NCBI GenBank assembly: GCA_030407085.1
Contig: CM059582.1
Coordinates: forward strand, 23,263,001 to 23,327,000
Reading direction: 5' to 3'
Source: Trichopria drosophilae
Taxonomy: Eukaryota; Arthropoda; Insecta; Hymenoptera; Diapriidae
DNA: 64,000 bases
Part shown: positions 11,121-23,180 of the stretch, piece after piece
How the letters are laid out: the number at the start of each line of letters is the position of its first letter
Position numbering within the stretch: position 1 is the first letter of the stretch
Notes under the pieces: generated by a model
Seen by the model: the letters and a program-made list of their open reading frames with translations, nothing else
The model's database searches: none
Told to the model about the DNA's origin: nothing
Position numbers and translations under genes: made by a program

Positions 11121-12498
11121 ACATCAAATTGAATACACTTTATATTTATGTAATTTTCATAATCGTATATCCATTACATCTACAAAGCGTAGAGTTCATT
11201 TTCTTTATTGTCAGAACAGATTTATTCCAGTTTCTTTTTTGTGAAATATGATCTCCATTACCGTCTCTTTTTTACGTAAATATTTCGACCGATTGCAAAC
11301 ATATTTTAATCTCGAATGTATCTTTATCACGTTATCTCCGTCTTGCAGCAATCGTTGATCTCGTAGAAATCTCATTCTTCTTACTTATCAGACACAATCT
11401 TTTAGCATTTTTACGCTTTTCCACGTTTATTGCTATCGTGAATTAATTTATATTTTCATTTAGTTATTACTTACTCATAGTTATTTTCGAATAATCGGTA
11501 AATTTATACATAAAAAATATATAGGGTATAAAAACATTTCTAGTATAGGATTTATTAAAGTTGATATTGGAATTTCTGAATGATTATATTTCAGTAGTAC
11601 GTCACAGCTATGCTTACTTTACTTAAATGTTAACTTACAATACAACAATATGTTTTCAAGTTGCCTAGTTTTTCTTCAAATAAAAGTGGTATTGTATGTC
11701 TCATTGTCTTAGATGGCAATTTTAGATTACTTTAAGAACTGATAAAAGTTCACTCTTTTTAAGAAATTATTATTCGACATTTTGATTATTTCTAAAATTT
11801 GATGTATTGCAACTTATATAATTTGATGTTCTTTTGATGTAATTTATTAACTTATGAGAGCAAAATATCATTCATATTACATACGTTAATATCGTTCTTT
11901 CATATGTTCAAACATAAAAAAAAATTGTTGGAAACGTTTTAAGATGTTTAAAAATTGCACAATTTTAAATACCTCTCTGAAAGAACTCTTAAGAGATTCC
12001 CAAAGTCTTCAATCGGTTAGGTAATAATCTATATTGAAAAATCTAAATTAAAAAAGGATGTGGTTCTAAAAACCGACGAATCAAAAGTTTCAATTTTTTT
12101 ATTTTTCGGCTTTTTGAGTCTCACCTAAATATTATAATTAATTACCTGCTTATTAGGGTAAATTAACAATAAATTAGAGGTTAGAATCGAATAAGCCTTA
12201 ACAAATTGTCAATATAAGAATTCTTTTCCAATTTTTGTTGGTTTCCAAGTTTGCGAACTTGTAACTCGAAATTATAACTCATCATAACTTATGCTTTGAT
12301 TGAACGTGTTCGTAACTTTTTATTAAAAATTATTTACAATGCGAAAATTTAAATGCAGCGACCAAAAATATGATGAAAATTAATGGCTGAAATCCGGCCA
12401 TTTTTTTTTTACTCTGCGCATTTTTACTATGCCTTTAACATAGAAAATGGCAAAACTGGGCAGAAACTAGTCACAAACTGGAGTTTTTACTAGTGATG
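11121..12498. other. AT-rich stretch without recognisable features
   Basis: No exon, RNA gene or clear repeat is seen. The frame at 11056-11244 begins in the tandem array and is not protein-like. Confidence 0.5.
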
Positions 12499-12500
12499 AT

Positions 12501-12612
12501 GTCGGTTTATGTTAGGAAATGTTATACAATATTGGGTAATGTCGGGTAACATCGGGAAATGTCGGGTAATAACAGAAGATGTTGGGTAATACTAGGGTAA
12601 TATTGGGAGATG
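12501..12612. repeat. 10-bp tandem repeat, consensus GTCGGGTAAT
   Basis: From 12501 the sequence falls into successive 10-base blocks without length change: GTCGGTTTAT, GTTAGGAAAT, GTTATACAAT, ATTGGGTAAT, GTCGGGTAAC, ATCGGGAAAT, GTCGGGTAAT and so on, eleven units to about 12610. Units vary in sequence but keep exact spacing. Confidence 0.8.
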
Positions 12613-12949
12613 TCCCTTAAAGGAGATGCGGTGTGCCTAATTTTTTCTAGTATTTACCCCTCTGAATTGCAATTACAGAAATATCAAAAAAATTCTCCAA
12701 ATTTTAAGAAACTGTTTCAGTAAATTTTACTCTATATTTTTACATGTAGATTACTAATTTATCAAGTGAGGACTGTGGAACTCCCTTAAGGTGCGATGTA
12801 AAAAAAATTCACTTACAGCGGGAGCGCAGGCGCTATCCAAACCACAATTTGTATTTAGAGAAGAGCTCTATAAATTGCATCATATTTATTTATTTATATG
12901 TTACTTAATTTTTTCTCAAATAATCTAACTTTGACCGATTTTTTCGAAA

Positions 12950-13560
12950 TATCGTTTACAACAAAGATCGCGCGATCCTTTCGCTGACTTGTCATCGCCA
13001 GCTCAAGCGCCTAGAGTCCTCTATCGTTTCTCCTCGTCGCCGTTAAACAATTAAACGCAAGATAATTGAAGAGTTTTACGGTAGGATGGATTCCTTTAAT
13101 CGATAACTAGTATCGCACTGGACCACCGCCAATTAGGAATCCATTTCCGTTCGCCGAGCCACAGTGTGCCCTCAGGACATCAGCGCATGCGCACCAATGA
13201 CGTACTCTATTTTTTTTCTCTTCCAGACAAATTTAATTATACGACCCACTGTCGATAATTAAACCTACCGACGACATTTCCAATCGTATATATCATACAT
13301 TCGAATGTCGGACAGCAGCGTTTGTAGGAATCTCGGCTCTGATGGAACTCCGGGTATTCCCTAAGGAATGCGCCCTTATTCGGGAGATTATATCGCCGTA
13401 CGGCAGTTCCTTGCTTGATTAAGTTTGCGATTCAGAAACGGCAAAATGCTAAGAAACGTATAACCCACGGCGTTAACGTCTTTATTAGACTAGCACGCGC
13501 GGGAATTGTGAAATCGGCGATCTTAACGAAGATCCATGGGGTCGGGGTACCAAAACTTGT
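12950..13560. promoter_or_regulatory. GC/CpG-rich island with NRF1-like, CCAAT and CRE-like sites
   Basis: This block has many CpGs in otherwise AT-rich DNA. At 13183-13192 is GCGCATGCGC, a perfect palindrome matching the NRF1/EWG-type site. It is followed at 13194-13198 by CCAAT and at 13198-13204 by TGACGTA, a CRE-like site. A 10-bp inverted repeat (ATGGATTCCT at 13086-13095, AGGAATCCAT at 13135-13144) lies 40 bp upstream. Overlapping frames on both strands to about 13840 are open simply because stops are rare in GC-richer DNA. The block could be a promoter with a 5' untranslated exon or a conserved intronic enhancer. Orientation is unknown. Confidence 0.45.
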
Positions 13561-13877
13561 TGTGGAAAGAAAAAGGAACAAGATGGTTATCTCTAAAGAA
13601 AATCGTTGAAAAAGGATTCTTGAAGTACAGGATGGGAGTGAATGACCTGGATTTATCTTCCGTAGAATACCAGCTTTCTGAAGAATTTTTTTTTTCGCTG
13701 GGTTCATCTCCTCGGTGTTTCTTATTTAAAAACTCGAGTTGCACATGGATTTTATCCATCTTTATTTTCTTCACTTCTTCTCAAGTATCAAGTCTCGATT
13801 ATCGTTATCATTCCACCTTTACTGAACAATATTATTGAAAATTAATCATACTAATATCCAATACTTACGGTGGTATT

Positions 13878-13907
13878 CTAGGAACTTACTCGATATATAG
13901 TTCCTAG
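13878..13907. other. Perfect 9-bp hairpin
   Basis: CTAGGAACT (13878-13886) and AGTTCCTAG (13899-13907) are exact inverse complements with a 12-base loop. No function is evident; it may be a remnant of a foldback element. Confidence 0.5.
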
Positions 13908-14739
13908 TAACCTACTATTTATTACTACTGACGTATAGAGTGGAATTACATATAATGTAGTTTCTTAAGAGCATTTTATTTCCGATAGTTCGTCATCTAA
14001 TTGACCTTTGGTTTCAAACCTATCAATAATGGCCTAGATTATTTTGCTGATTTTAAAATTACGCAAATTACACGATGATGTCCAGAAAGATGATTAGGAT
14101 ATGCCATTTACATCTTTGCCTTGCTCATAATAAGACCAGGCATGATCTTTGACCTATTTTGGTCATATCCAACACTGATGAAATCGAAATTTGGACGTAT
14201 AGTGAGTTTAAAAAAACGAAAGGAGGATTATTGGGATGAACTTTGGACATCCAGAGCATCCTGGGACCATGACACATTCATTTAAGAAAAATGATTTTCG
14301 CATGGATTAGGTTAATAAAAGAGTCTTCATCCAAGTTTAACAAAACTTCTTTCAACATTTTTAAATATTTAAATTCTGTCGCTTTATTTACTTCCTTTGT
14401 CTTACTTTTTATTTCTCTTTTATGTAATGTAATCTACTTTTTGAACACGTCATCTGCTAGAAATCTAGATATTAACTGGATAACTGACTCTGCACAAAAT
14501 TATAGATGAAAAATCACAATAATTTTGAAAACCTTTTTATTATTGGCATTACAAAAATTCCAAAATATTACTAAACATTCCGAAGTCTAAACTTCGTAAT
14601 CTATATAACGATAAAAAGGACCCAAATTTTTAAATAGATTCGTGTTTTTGGTATGCACACTGATCATGTAAATTGCACAATAGATTGGTGTATTATGCAA
14701 ATTAAAATGAATTTTTGATAAAAGTACACTAGAGTCACG

Positions 14740-14960
14740 GTATATTTTCGTCTCGCTATATTTACGTCCCAGCATATTTACCGAGTTCCGTCTCCTTATA
14801 TTTGTCAGTCGCCGCTCTCTTTTTCCCCCACCCTGAGCTTTGGGGCCTCTTGAAGGGCCTGCGGTGACGTCAAGAACATAACGTGACTCAGGAGAGTGGG
14901 AGAAACTGCGCTCCCCTTCTTTTAACAAATATAAGGAGACGGGAGGGAAAGGCGAGGAAC
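14740..14960. mobile_element. Small inverted-repeat element with CGTCTC-TATATTT motif
   Basis: CCGTCTCCTTATATTTG at 14788-14804 is matched exactly in inverse complement at 14926-14942. Upstream (14740-14787) the same words recur in direct orientation as TATATTTTCGTCTCGC and TATATTTACGTCCC. The interior is unusually GC-rich and contains TGACGTCA (14865-14872). It is probably a non-autonomous transposon decorated with its own end motif. The minus frames over it are not coding. Confidence 0.65.
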
Positions 14961-17384
14961 CGGGCAGGCAAATATGTATAGCTACAAATATATATTTCTT
15001 TTGTGTTGTTTAAACCTCTACGTAACACTGCAACGAGACAATAACTGATATAAACATTCTTAAAGGACAATACGATAATTTTTTACTATGTGAGCAAACA
15101 CATAATATAATCTTTGTTACCCTTTTTAATATCAAATTGCTTCATCTATTGAGAAATGTATTTTGTCGTTCGTAGTAAAGTAACTCGTTTGGAAATTATT
15201 ACGATATAGGGCGAAAGGCATTGTATAAAAGAAATTTTCTGTGGTTATCTCTTTTAGCTTTTATTTGGATCTGCTAGATTTCTTAGCCAAGTTTCATAAC
15301 TGAAGTTACATTTATAATATTGTTGTAAATGAAAAATTTGTAATTAAAAACACAAAATACTCAAAAATATGAAATTACGTAATCTTTTACCTAAATTCAG
15401 TAGTATTTCTTGTATTTATTCATTTACTTCCAATCATATCATAAAAGTAAACAATAAAAGTTACAATATATTAAAAAATTTAATTGTTTTTAATAGTAAA
15501 TACAACAGCGAATGCATTCACTTAATAATTTACACAATGCAATATACACAATTTCATACAGCAAAGCGTATAATAAAATCCTTCAATAATAATTAATCAC
15601 ATAATGGCTGGAGTACATCAACAAAAGTATGATATGCCACAATAATTCAATATTCATGGTACAATGCAGAAGTAAATACGGTGATTTGATTAGTAATTTA
15701 ATTCCCGGTCGTTGAAAAATGTACTGAAATTCCAAATGTTAAAATGGGAGATATGAACATTGATTTTTGAAAATAATAAAACGATGGAGGATATCATTAA
15801 ATTATTATCCTCTTTATATACTTTTTAAAGATTTTACGTATTTCTTTATTACTAAAAACGAAAGCTGCATTATTAAATTTTGGTTGTCCTTTCATAAAAA
15901 TAGTTGAATAAGCCTAATACTCTCTTCTCTCGGTCAGTATTTTATCCTTTAACCCATTTTCTCTCAAGGTGAGATTTAATCGGTAAACTTTCAAGATTTT
16001 TTCGGAGATAAGTTTCCCTTCAATTAAGAAAATTTCAAGTTGATGATTTTATAATATTCTTCAGAAAATCATTTGTAAACCGTAATTCTGTTTTTCATTG
16101 TTATTAAAAAGGTAAAATGGCATCTGAACATAATCTAATTTTCGACAAGTTTATATATTCTTCGAAGCTGGTTTAGTATCTATTTATAATAAAAAACACA
16201 ACTCACTGACGCTATTTTTTAAAATTAGTACTGGACGTAAATAGTCTCAAGTACACGCGTGTTCCAAATCAATGGATGATAATAAAAAATAGAACACAAA
16301 TCAACAAATACTTCTACTTATAGTAACTGATGTGAACTACAATTTTTGTTTTATTTAAAAATTATCTTAAATCTGTTATTTTTTTTAATTACGACATAAT
16401 GTGATATTTGCTAGTTTTGATGAATAGTTGACTTACCTACAAGCGTAGGTAAGTGTGAGATGAAACTGTGACAGATAATAATAAACTGATAAGAATAGAA
16501 ATTAAACATAATAATAAAGCGTGCACTTTAACAGTTTTATTAAGAAAGTTTCTCAGCCCTATTTCATAATGGCATTCAAGATTACACCATTTTATTTCAA
16601 TATTCTATAATTATTTTCGAATATGCAATGATTTACAATCCTCAATGTTTTACACTTTCAATAAGAAGTATATACATATTACCAGAAAATATACTCAATC
16701 TCTAAGGAACGACTTGCGATATCAAATCACACTTTGTAATAATCATTTTTGACCTTTTTTGATAACTTTTATTGATTATTATTATATACATTTTTAAAAT
16801 TCCTTCCGTTCATTCCAAATATGTTGAAACAAGTTTGTACATATTTTTATCAGCGATTCCTGATGTTAAATAGATAATTTCGGGTATTTTAAGTGCCTGT
16901 AAAAAAAAGAAAAAATTATTTAAAAAAAATATAAATATCAGAAAAATTTTTTCTTCCGTAAAATTTTCAAATTAAAATGGTTGAGAGGAGCGTGAAAATC
17001 TATGAGCGAAATATTAAATTCCAAAGTGGTTAAAACCAATATGCCATGTCAAAGCTGAAAATTATGTTATGAATATAGGATTTTCCGGAGACTTCATTTC
17101 ATAAATATCCTATGAAAATGCATTTTATTAAACTTTCTTGAGTCGCTGATTTCTAATCCGTTATTAGATTCAATATGCTCTTAATTTTGAATGACCTGAA
17201 AGTTCATTCACCGCACTTTTTTTCAATTTCCTTATTCATTTTCCTGCAATTGATTTTCAGACTGACAGACCATTTTCTGAAGCTTAACGTCCCAAAGAAT
17301 AATTTAAAGATTCTTATCTTGCATATTTATATCTGGAGGTAATCTTAACCACTTTTGGAATCGACCACCATCGATTTTGTTTCT
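14961..17384. other. AT-rich stretch with one perfect hairpin
   Basis: Nothing gene-like is seen. At 16431-16454 ACTTACCTAC and GTAGGTAAGT form a perfect 10-bp stem with a 4-base loop. The frame at 15369-15596 has chance-type AT-rich composition. Confidence 0.5.
16431..16454. other. Perfect 10-bp hairpin carrying donor-like GTAGGTAAGT on both strands
   Basis: ACTTACCTAC, loop AAGC, then GTAGGTAAGT. The right arm matches the splice-donor consensus (AG|GTAAGT), and by symmetry the minus strand carries one too. No adjoining exon is visible on either side. Confidence 0.6.
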
Positions 17385-18520
17385 GATTTTTAAAGTCACA
17401 GGTTTCAAAATTGTGAATTTTTAAAAAACTAAATATTTTCAAATGTCTATAACTCGGTTGCTACTTAACGCACAGTAACAAATAAGAAATGAAATTGTTT
17501 ATTTTGAAATTTACCTTTCTATAGATATAATGAAAATTTTAATGCGCTTTGTTTACATACTTTTTTTTACGTTTTAAGTATTACATTTTTATTAAGATTT
17601 TTTAAGATTTTTTCCAATGTAACATTTTTTATTTCTTAATCTTAATAAATTAGCAATAAAAGTACTGAAAATAATGAACAGTTTGTAGGGTCGTAAAGAA
17701 ATGGCAAGTATTTTCATTCCTTTATTACAGAATTTTATATTTTTTTTAGAATTTAAATGTTTTCAAGAATTTAGCTAAAAGAAAGATTTTAGCTGCAGAT
17801 GTTCCTCTTTTCGATGTATCTTCGTTGTTTATTACTAATTCAAAACACATTAATATACTTAGGAATCTGTTAATTAATTATAAAAATGTGGTTAATTTTA
17901 TTTAAAATAACCTTTGTTTTGGTTTCAAATGAAATTGTGTCATTCATAGGTTTAAGAATTTTTTAAGTGAAGTTCTCGGATTTATATAGCATCATAACAT
18001 TGTTTTCATAAAACTTACAAAAGATGATTTAAATTATAAAAATGGCAGAATATTGATTAATAGTGGAAGTGGTAGTTTGAATGTTCATTACGAATTATTA
18101 ATAAACACTGAAATACACACAAAAAAGGAACATTATGGAACGATAAGTTAAAATCTTGAGATTCTTGTAAAAATTTAAATTCCTAAAAAATATAAAATAC
18201 TATAAACGAAACTACTTGCCATCTTGTAGGACCCTGCGAATTGTTCGTTATAGTTATTCGTTTTTTTTTGGAATTTAATAAAAAAAAATCAATAATGTCT
18301 CAATGGCAAAAATCTTAAATTTATTACTTAAAACTTAAAGAAACGAATGTAAACAAATCAACAAAATTTTCATTATACCTATAAAAAATTACATTTTAGG
18401 AGGAATAATGCCGTTTTTTGTTTACTACAGTACGATAAGTAACAACTAAGTTATAGGCATTTAAATATTTTGTAAAAATAAAAAAATTTGCTGTGATTTT
18501 AAAAATTAAATTCTCCATCT
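17385..18520. repeat. Long inverted repeat, arms about 430 bp
   Basis: The left arm (about 17385-17820) and the inverse complement of the right arm (about 18110-18520) align along their whole length. Shared landmarks in order are: a TATAACT-GTTG-TACTTA word; TATAATGAAAATTTT; TTTGTTTACAT; TTTAAGTATTA or TTTAAGTAATA; AGGGTC-TA-A--ATGGCAAGTA; and TTTTATATTTTTT-AGAATTTAAAT. The arms are diverged with small indels. The spacer is about 290 bp. No open frame is present. It is either a foldback transposon or two opposed copies of one repeat. Confidence 0.75.
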
Positions 18521-19059
18521 ACATTTCTTAATTTTTTGCATATAATTTCATTAAATTTATAGTCATTCAATAGACATTTTATGAACCTGTCATAAAATCT
18601 AAAATCAATTATTTAAGTACTCTAATAAATAATTAACTTACAAATTGCGATTTCCCACAATTGAAGAATTTAACGGGTTGTATAATTTAAAAAAAAAAAA
18701 AGTCTACAATATTTTCTTTAAGTTTTTGGAGTGCTTACTTAAAATTTGACCTCAGAAGAGCCCCAGCACACCATATTTTATATATCTTCTAAAGTATAAG
18801 TGTAAAAAATACTGTTTAACAATATTTTATTTACTACACTATATTTACGTCGTATCTAAACCAAATAGACCGAAATGTAATAAATAATATACCTTTTTTA
18901 TACATTCGTTTGATACATTATCGTATTGGGACTAATATAAGGGAAAAAAGCAGATACAAATTCTATAATAATCATTAAGACGATAAGAATTTTTTTAAAT
19001 GAGGGAGGCTTCAAATATATAATTAGTCTTCTATATTTAATTACTAACCATTTTTCATT
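18521..19059. other. AT-rich stretch without recognisable features
   Basis: Only A and T homopolymer runs and short chance frames are seen. Confidence 0.5.
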
Positions 19060-19069
19060 AGGTTAATAC

Positions 19070-19120
19070 CAGTGAGGGACCTGAGTTCGATCCCTGGTGA
19101 GGAAGAGTTTTTTTTTCATA
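19070..19120 (+). repeat. tRNA-like B-box fragment followed by a T-run
   Basis: GAGGGACCTGAGTTCGATCC followed by CTGGTGAGGAAGAG resembles a tRNA T-arm and acceptor 3' side; GAGTTCGATCC is a near-perfect B-box. A run of eight or more T, a polymerase III terminator type, follows at about 19108. No A-box or cloverleaf is found upstream, so this is a truncated tRNA-derived SINE or tRNA relic. Confidence 0.45.
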
Positions 19121-22100
19121 TTTATTTGCGAGCATTAATAATTTATTGCCATTGTCTTAAATAAATATATATTAATATTTAATATAAAAGCAATACAAAT
19201 TTCTTTTGACTGGGATAATATCAAGAAAATTTGTTTATTTTTTAAAATCATCAAGATTTTTGAAACTACTGCTTTTTTTCTCGTCAAGAATTATTCTGAA
19301 GGTAAAAAATAATTTTATATTTCTCTAAGGCATTAACGGTTATATTTACTGCTCAGCAATTGATTTTTCATTGTTTATGGATTGCTGAAAATGAATCTAA
19401 AGAAACTGATTGTCAAAATGATGGATTCAATATAGCAGATACATTTTTAAAACTATGTAGAACTGGGCAAAAACTATGTACAGGGATGTTTATTGGCTGA
19501 GTCTAAATCTGAAGTTATTAAATTTTGATTTTTAACTTGTCTGATTCTGACTCATTGTAAAGTTTTGAAATCAAACGTCATATTTGTATTTAGCAGCCCC
19601 ATTAATTCCAAAAACAATATTGTACTTGGAAGTGAACCTAGAAAGTGTTTTTTTGACTGTCGTCTCTTTAATTAGTCGGTTTCGCTCCCCAATTTTGCAC
19701 ACTCCATATCAACGTTACTTAGTTAAATAACAAATAATTTTGGTTAATTTATAAACTTTCAAAGCGTAAACTTGGAATTTTCGTAAAAATTACGCTTAAC
19801 AAAAATCGCCGAAATAAAGTAGTTATCACAGGAACGTTCGGTCAAAATAACTTGATCTCCAAGAGCCGTACAAGATACCGTAGCATACTATTTCCAAACC
19901 AAAACAGCTCAGGTCTCAAGTTAGTGCTGCTTACTGTCCATGTATTAAGAAAACCTGGTACGTATGCGCAAATGAAGTGATCCCATGCAGATTTAATGCC
20001 CAATTCAACACCGCATGTTAGTTAATGTATTCACGTTATATCGATTGATATCTAGTACTATTGAGTAAATCTAGTACTGTTCGGTTTGTAACACAAAAAA
20101 ATGGCAATCTAAAATTAGTAACAATAGTACATAATTTCTAATAAGTTCAGAGCTAATATAGACGAGTTATCAAACATTTTTCTCTAGAATACATGACTAC
20201 TGCTTTATTTTGATTTTACTACCCCAATTAACAAAACAATAACTCACAAGGAATAGTCGTTAAACTCGAAGTTCGTGGCATTGTCTTCATGTAATAGGAT
20301 ACACCAAAGTACAATGTGAATCTAGTCTAACCCGAGAATAAGTAAAGAATAGCCATCGTATCTAGAAGTGCAGGAGTTCACTTTAGGGGATTAGAATGGG
20401 TGGCACTTAAATTGGTTAGACCTCAAGAGGGAAAATCGAAACATTTAAATTATAGTTGCTGCTAGTAGTCGAAACTAAGTTTCAGTTATAATACTAAATA
20501 ATTGTTTCGAGCACTTGTAAAGTTTACAATAAATTTTAATAATCCAAGATTTCCTTAAAACTTACTGATTTTAATTCTATAATAACAGTGTACTATATCC
20601 AATAATTTGTACATAATATTTGGTCCATTGATACTTTAAATCATGGAAAAGAGGTTAATATGAATTGCATGAACGGTTAGTTTCGTTAAATGTCGATAAA
20701 TTTCCAATTTAAGAATTTTATTAACCTTACAAAAATGCCTTTGATCGTTCAATTTGAAGTAAATTTCTTTTCGCGAAATATGTAACAACTGGTGCTGAAA
20801 ATCGTTTGCTCATTTCTTGATATCTAATTCAGATTCTTGGCAGGAAATTCATACGCCACTTCGCATGGGACATAAATTTATTTCCATTCACAATATATGA
20901 GATACTTCTCTATGGGTTGTGTGTTGACACGAATTTTCATCTAATATTTCCAGACTAGTGTAGTAGTTTTCATGTTCAAAAGAGTTCTTTAACATGTAAT
21001 ATATATACATCATTTTTATTTCTGAAGCAGTACACATTATTTCTTTACACTACTGATACCGAAACAACTCTAAACGTAACGGATGAAAATTTTATTTTTA
21101 AACAATTTTCGAAAAGTCAAATTAATTTAATAAAATGACATTCGCACTCAGCCATGAATACAAATTTGGAACTCTTGAAACGTGCGGGACTACTTGGAAT
21201 GAATAGAAACTCGATTGATATCTTCGACTTGAGTTAGAGCGTGCTAAATAGTCTTAACTTCCTGCTAAATCTCGAATAGCGTCTCAAATGTGGTTTGAGA
21301 AAATCAACGAGAAAGCTTCGTAAAGTTCCCTTGTGTGTAATTCGGCGAATTGGTGTTTATGGGTAGTACGACAAGGTGATCGAACAAGACTCGTAAATAA
21401 GGTTGAAGAAGATAATTAAATGCATATAAAACTTAACAAATTGAATACACGTATTTGAGTAACTTAAAATTTAATTTTTAGTAAACCTTTATTTGTAATT
21501 TGTCAAATGAGTATTTTGTAACTTTGATTTGAATATCTTTGATAACATTAGTTTATACATTCGTACATATGGATTTACTAAAGAAGATATTTATCACAGA
21601 TTGACTTTTTTGATTGCGTTGCATTTTTTTTATTTATGTAAATGACGGAACAATCATGAAAAAGAAAACTCATCAACTTTTATGCAGATTTTTATTAAAA
21701 TATGAAGAACTACTTAATATTTTTACTGTTTATATATAATTAATTCAAAGATGAACCGCGAGTCCCATTGTTTACAAAAGAATAATCTAATTGTTAGTAG
21801 CCAACCTCCATATACGAATTCTAATTCTTTTCATCACTTTTCCGATCGATTAATTTGACAAATGGGAATCTCTTTCTATGTACCAACTGCCACACACCAA
21901 TTCAAAATAATCACTAATTTTCAAAATGCACCCTTCGCCATGAAAGAAACTCTTTCAACATGAAATACGAAAGAACTTTTCGAATTTACTGGATGCCTGG
22001 CTGTTAGGATTAAATATACTAATGAATCTCTCAACACTTACTCTTTCTTCAAACGAAACATTCCGTAAATGGTTTGTGAACCTTTTAAACATATTACCAA

Positions 22101-22354
22101 TCTTTAATCCGATTAAATTGTTACATTTAGTAACTATTCGGTATTTTCCTTTGTAGGTCTTTTACAGAAACGTCCCCTAAAAAAAATCTATTTAGCAAAT
22201 TTAACTGTCAGTACTGAAAGTACTAAAGGGTATTACATATTTATTTATGTAAACCTTATTGTAGTTAAATTTACTACACTTGTAGTTAAGTTAATGACTA
22301 AATGACTAAATGATGAGCAGTTAAAGGATAATTTTCACCGTACAGGTACTTTCC
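19121..22354. other. AT-rich stretch, slightly more complex, no clear genes
   Basis: Between about 19800 and 20900 the base composition is a little more balanced, but I find no frame with protein-like content and splice borders. A short direct repeat of ATCTAGTACT occurs near 20050-20078. Confidence 0.45.
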
Positions 22355-22416
22355 GTCCTACAGTAATCAAGTAGTAACGGACTCATACTACTTAAATTGC
22401 TGCATTTTACGGTGTA
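22355..22416. repeat. Hairpin repeat core, copy 1 (AAGTAGTAA family)
   Basis: CAGTAATCAAGTAGTAAC is followed after a short loop by its imperfect inverse complement TACTACTTAAATTGCTGCA. The same hairpin core recurs near 40870-40920 and 44230-44325. It is one member of a small repeat family. Confidence 0.6.
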
Positions 22417-22934
22417 TATAAGTGACTTTAACCACGAAGTTTTAAACATTCCAGTGTAGAATTTATCAGTTAGGATGGTAAGGTTCAGCGCAAGAAAATC
22501 ACTTATACTCGTGGGCATTTTTCTATATAAAATATATAATTGCATTACTATCTTCCCATACTAATAACGTGAATGTTCGAAATTCTTTCAAGTTACTGCA
22601 CAGCTATTCTAACCAATTTAGAATAATTACTCCAACTAATGACATGTATTTCAGGACCTATTGTCCCTTTCAGTGGCACTAAATATGATATAAAACTATT
22701 CTTAGTTTTTGGGGGTCACTAATATAAAATATGAAGTAAAAAATAAAAAATTAAGAAATTCAAATGTTTGACTTGAAAGGAGTCTGACATCCTAAGGACT
22801 TTAGTAGCATATTTAATGTAAATAAGAAGACATTTTCGCCAGTGATTATATAATAATATGAGTTTAGTTACATCACATAGGTCAACAATAAAACTTCCTT
22901 TCTATGCTGGGTCACACTAATTCGTCCTATCTTG

Positions 22935-23180
22935 AGCTGCTAAACACGAATCTCCGGTAAAAAATGAGGCCGCCAGCTAAATTTCAGACATAACATAAAA
23001 AACGATATCGATTTAAAAAAGGTGCAATATGATTTTTTTTTATAAAGACCGTTTTAATTATTTGTATTTTGGTCTGCTAAATATGAATCCACAGTAAAAA
23101 ATGATGGCCGCTGGGCATATTTCATAAATAACCTCAAAAATCATTTTTTATAATGGTAATGATTGAAAAGATAAAGAGTA
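22935..23180 (+). repeat. Diverged tandem duplication, period about 136 bp
   Basis: The block starting CTGCTAAACACGAATCTCCG at 22937 is repeated from 23073 as CTGCTAAATATGAATCCACAG. Both continue GTAAAAAATGA, GGCCGC, an ATTTCA word, then AAAAA-C/T-AT and a T-run. Two direct copies of one repeat unit are present. No open frame was found. Confidence 0.75.

Noticed and set aside
13415..13838. Overlapping frames on both strands in the 13-kb island
   Set aside because: Several frames are open together because the block is GC-richer. None has a recognisable motif or consistent splice sites.
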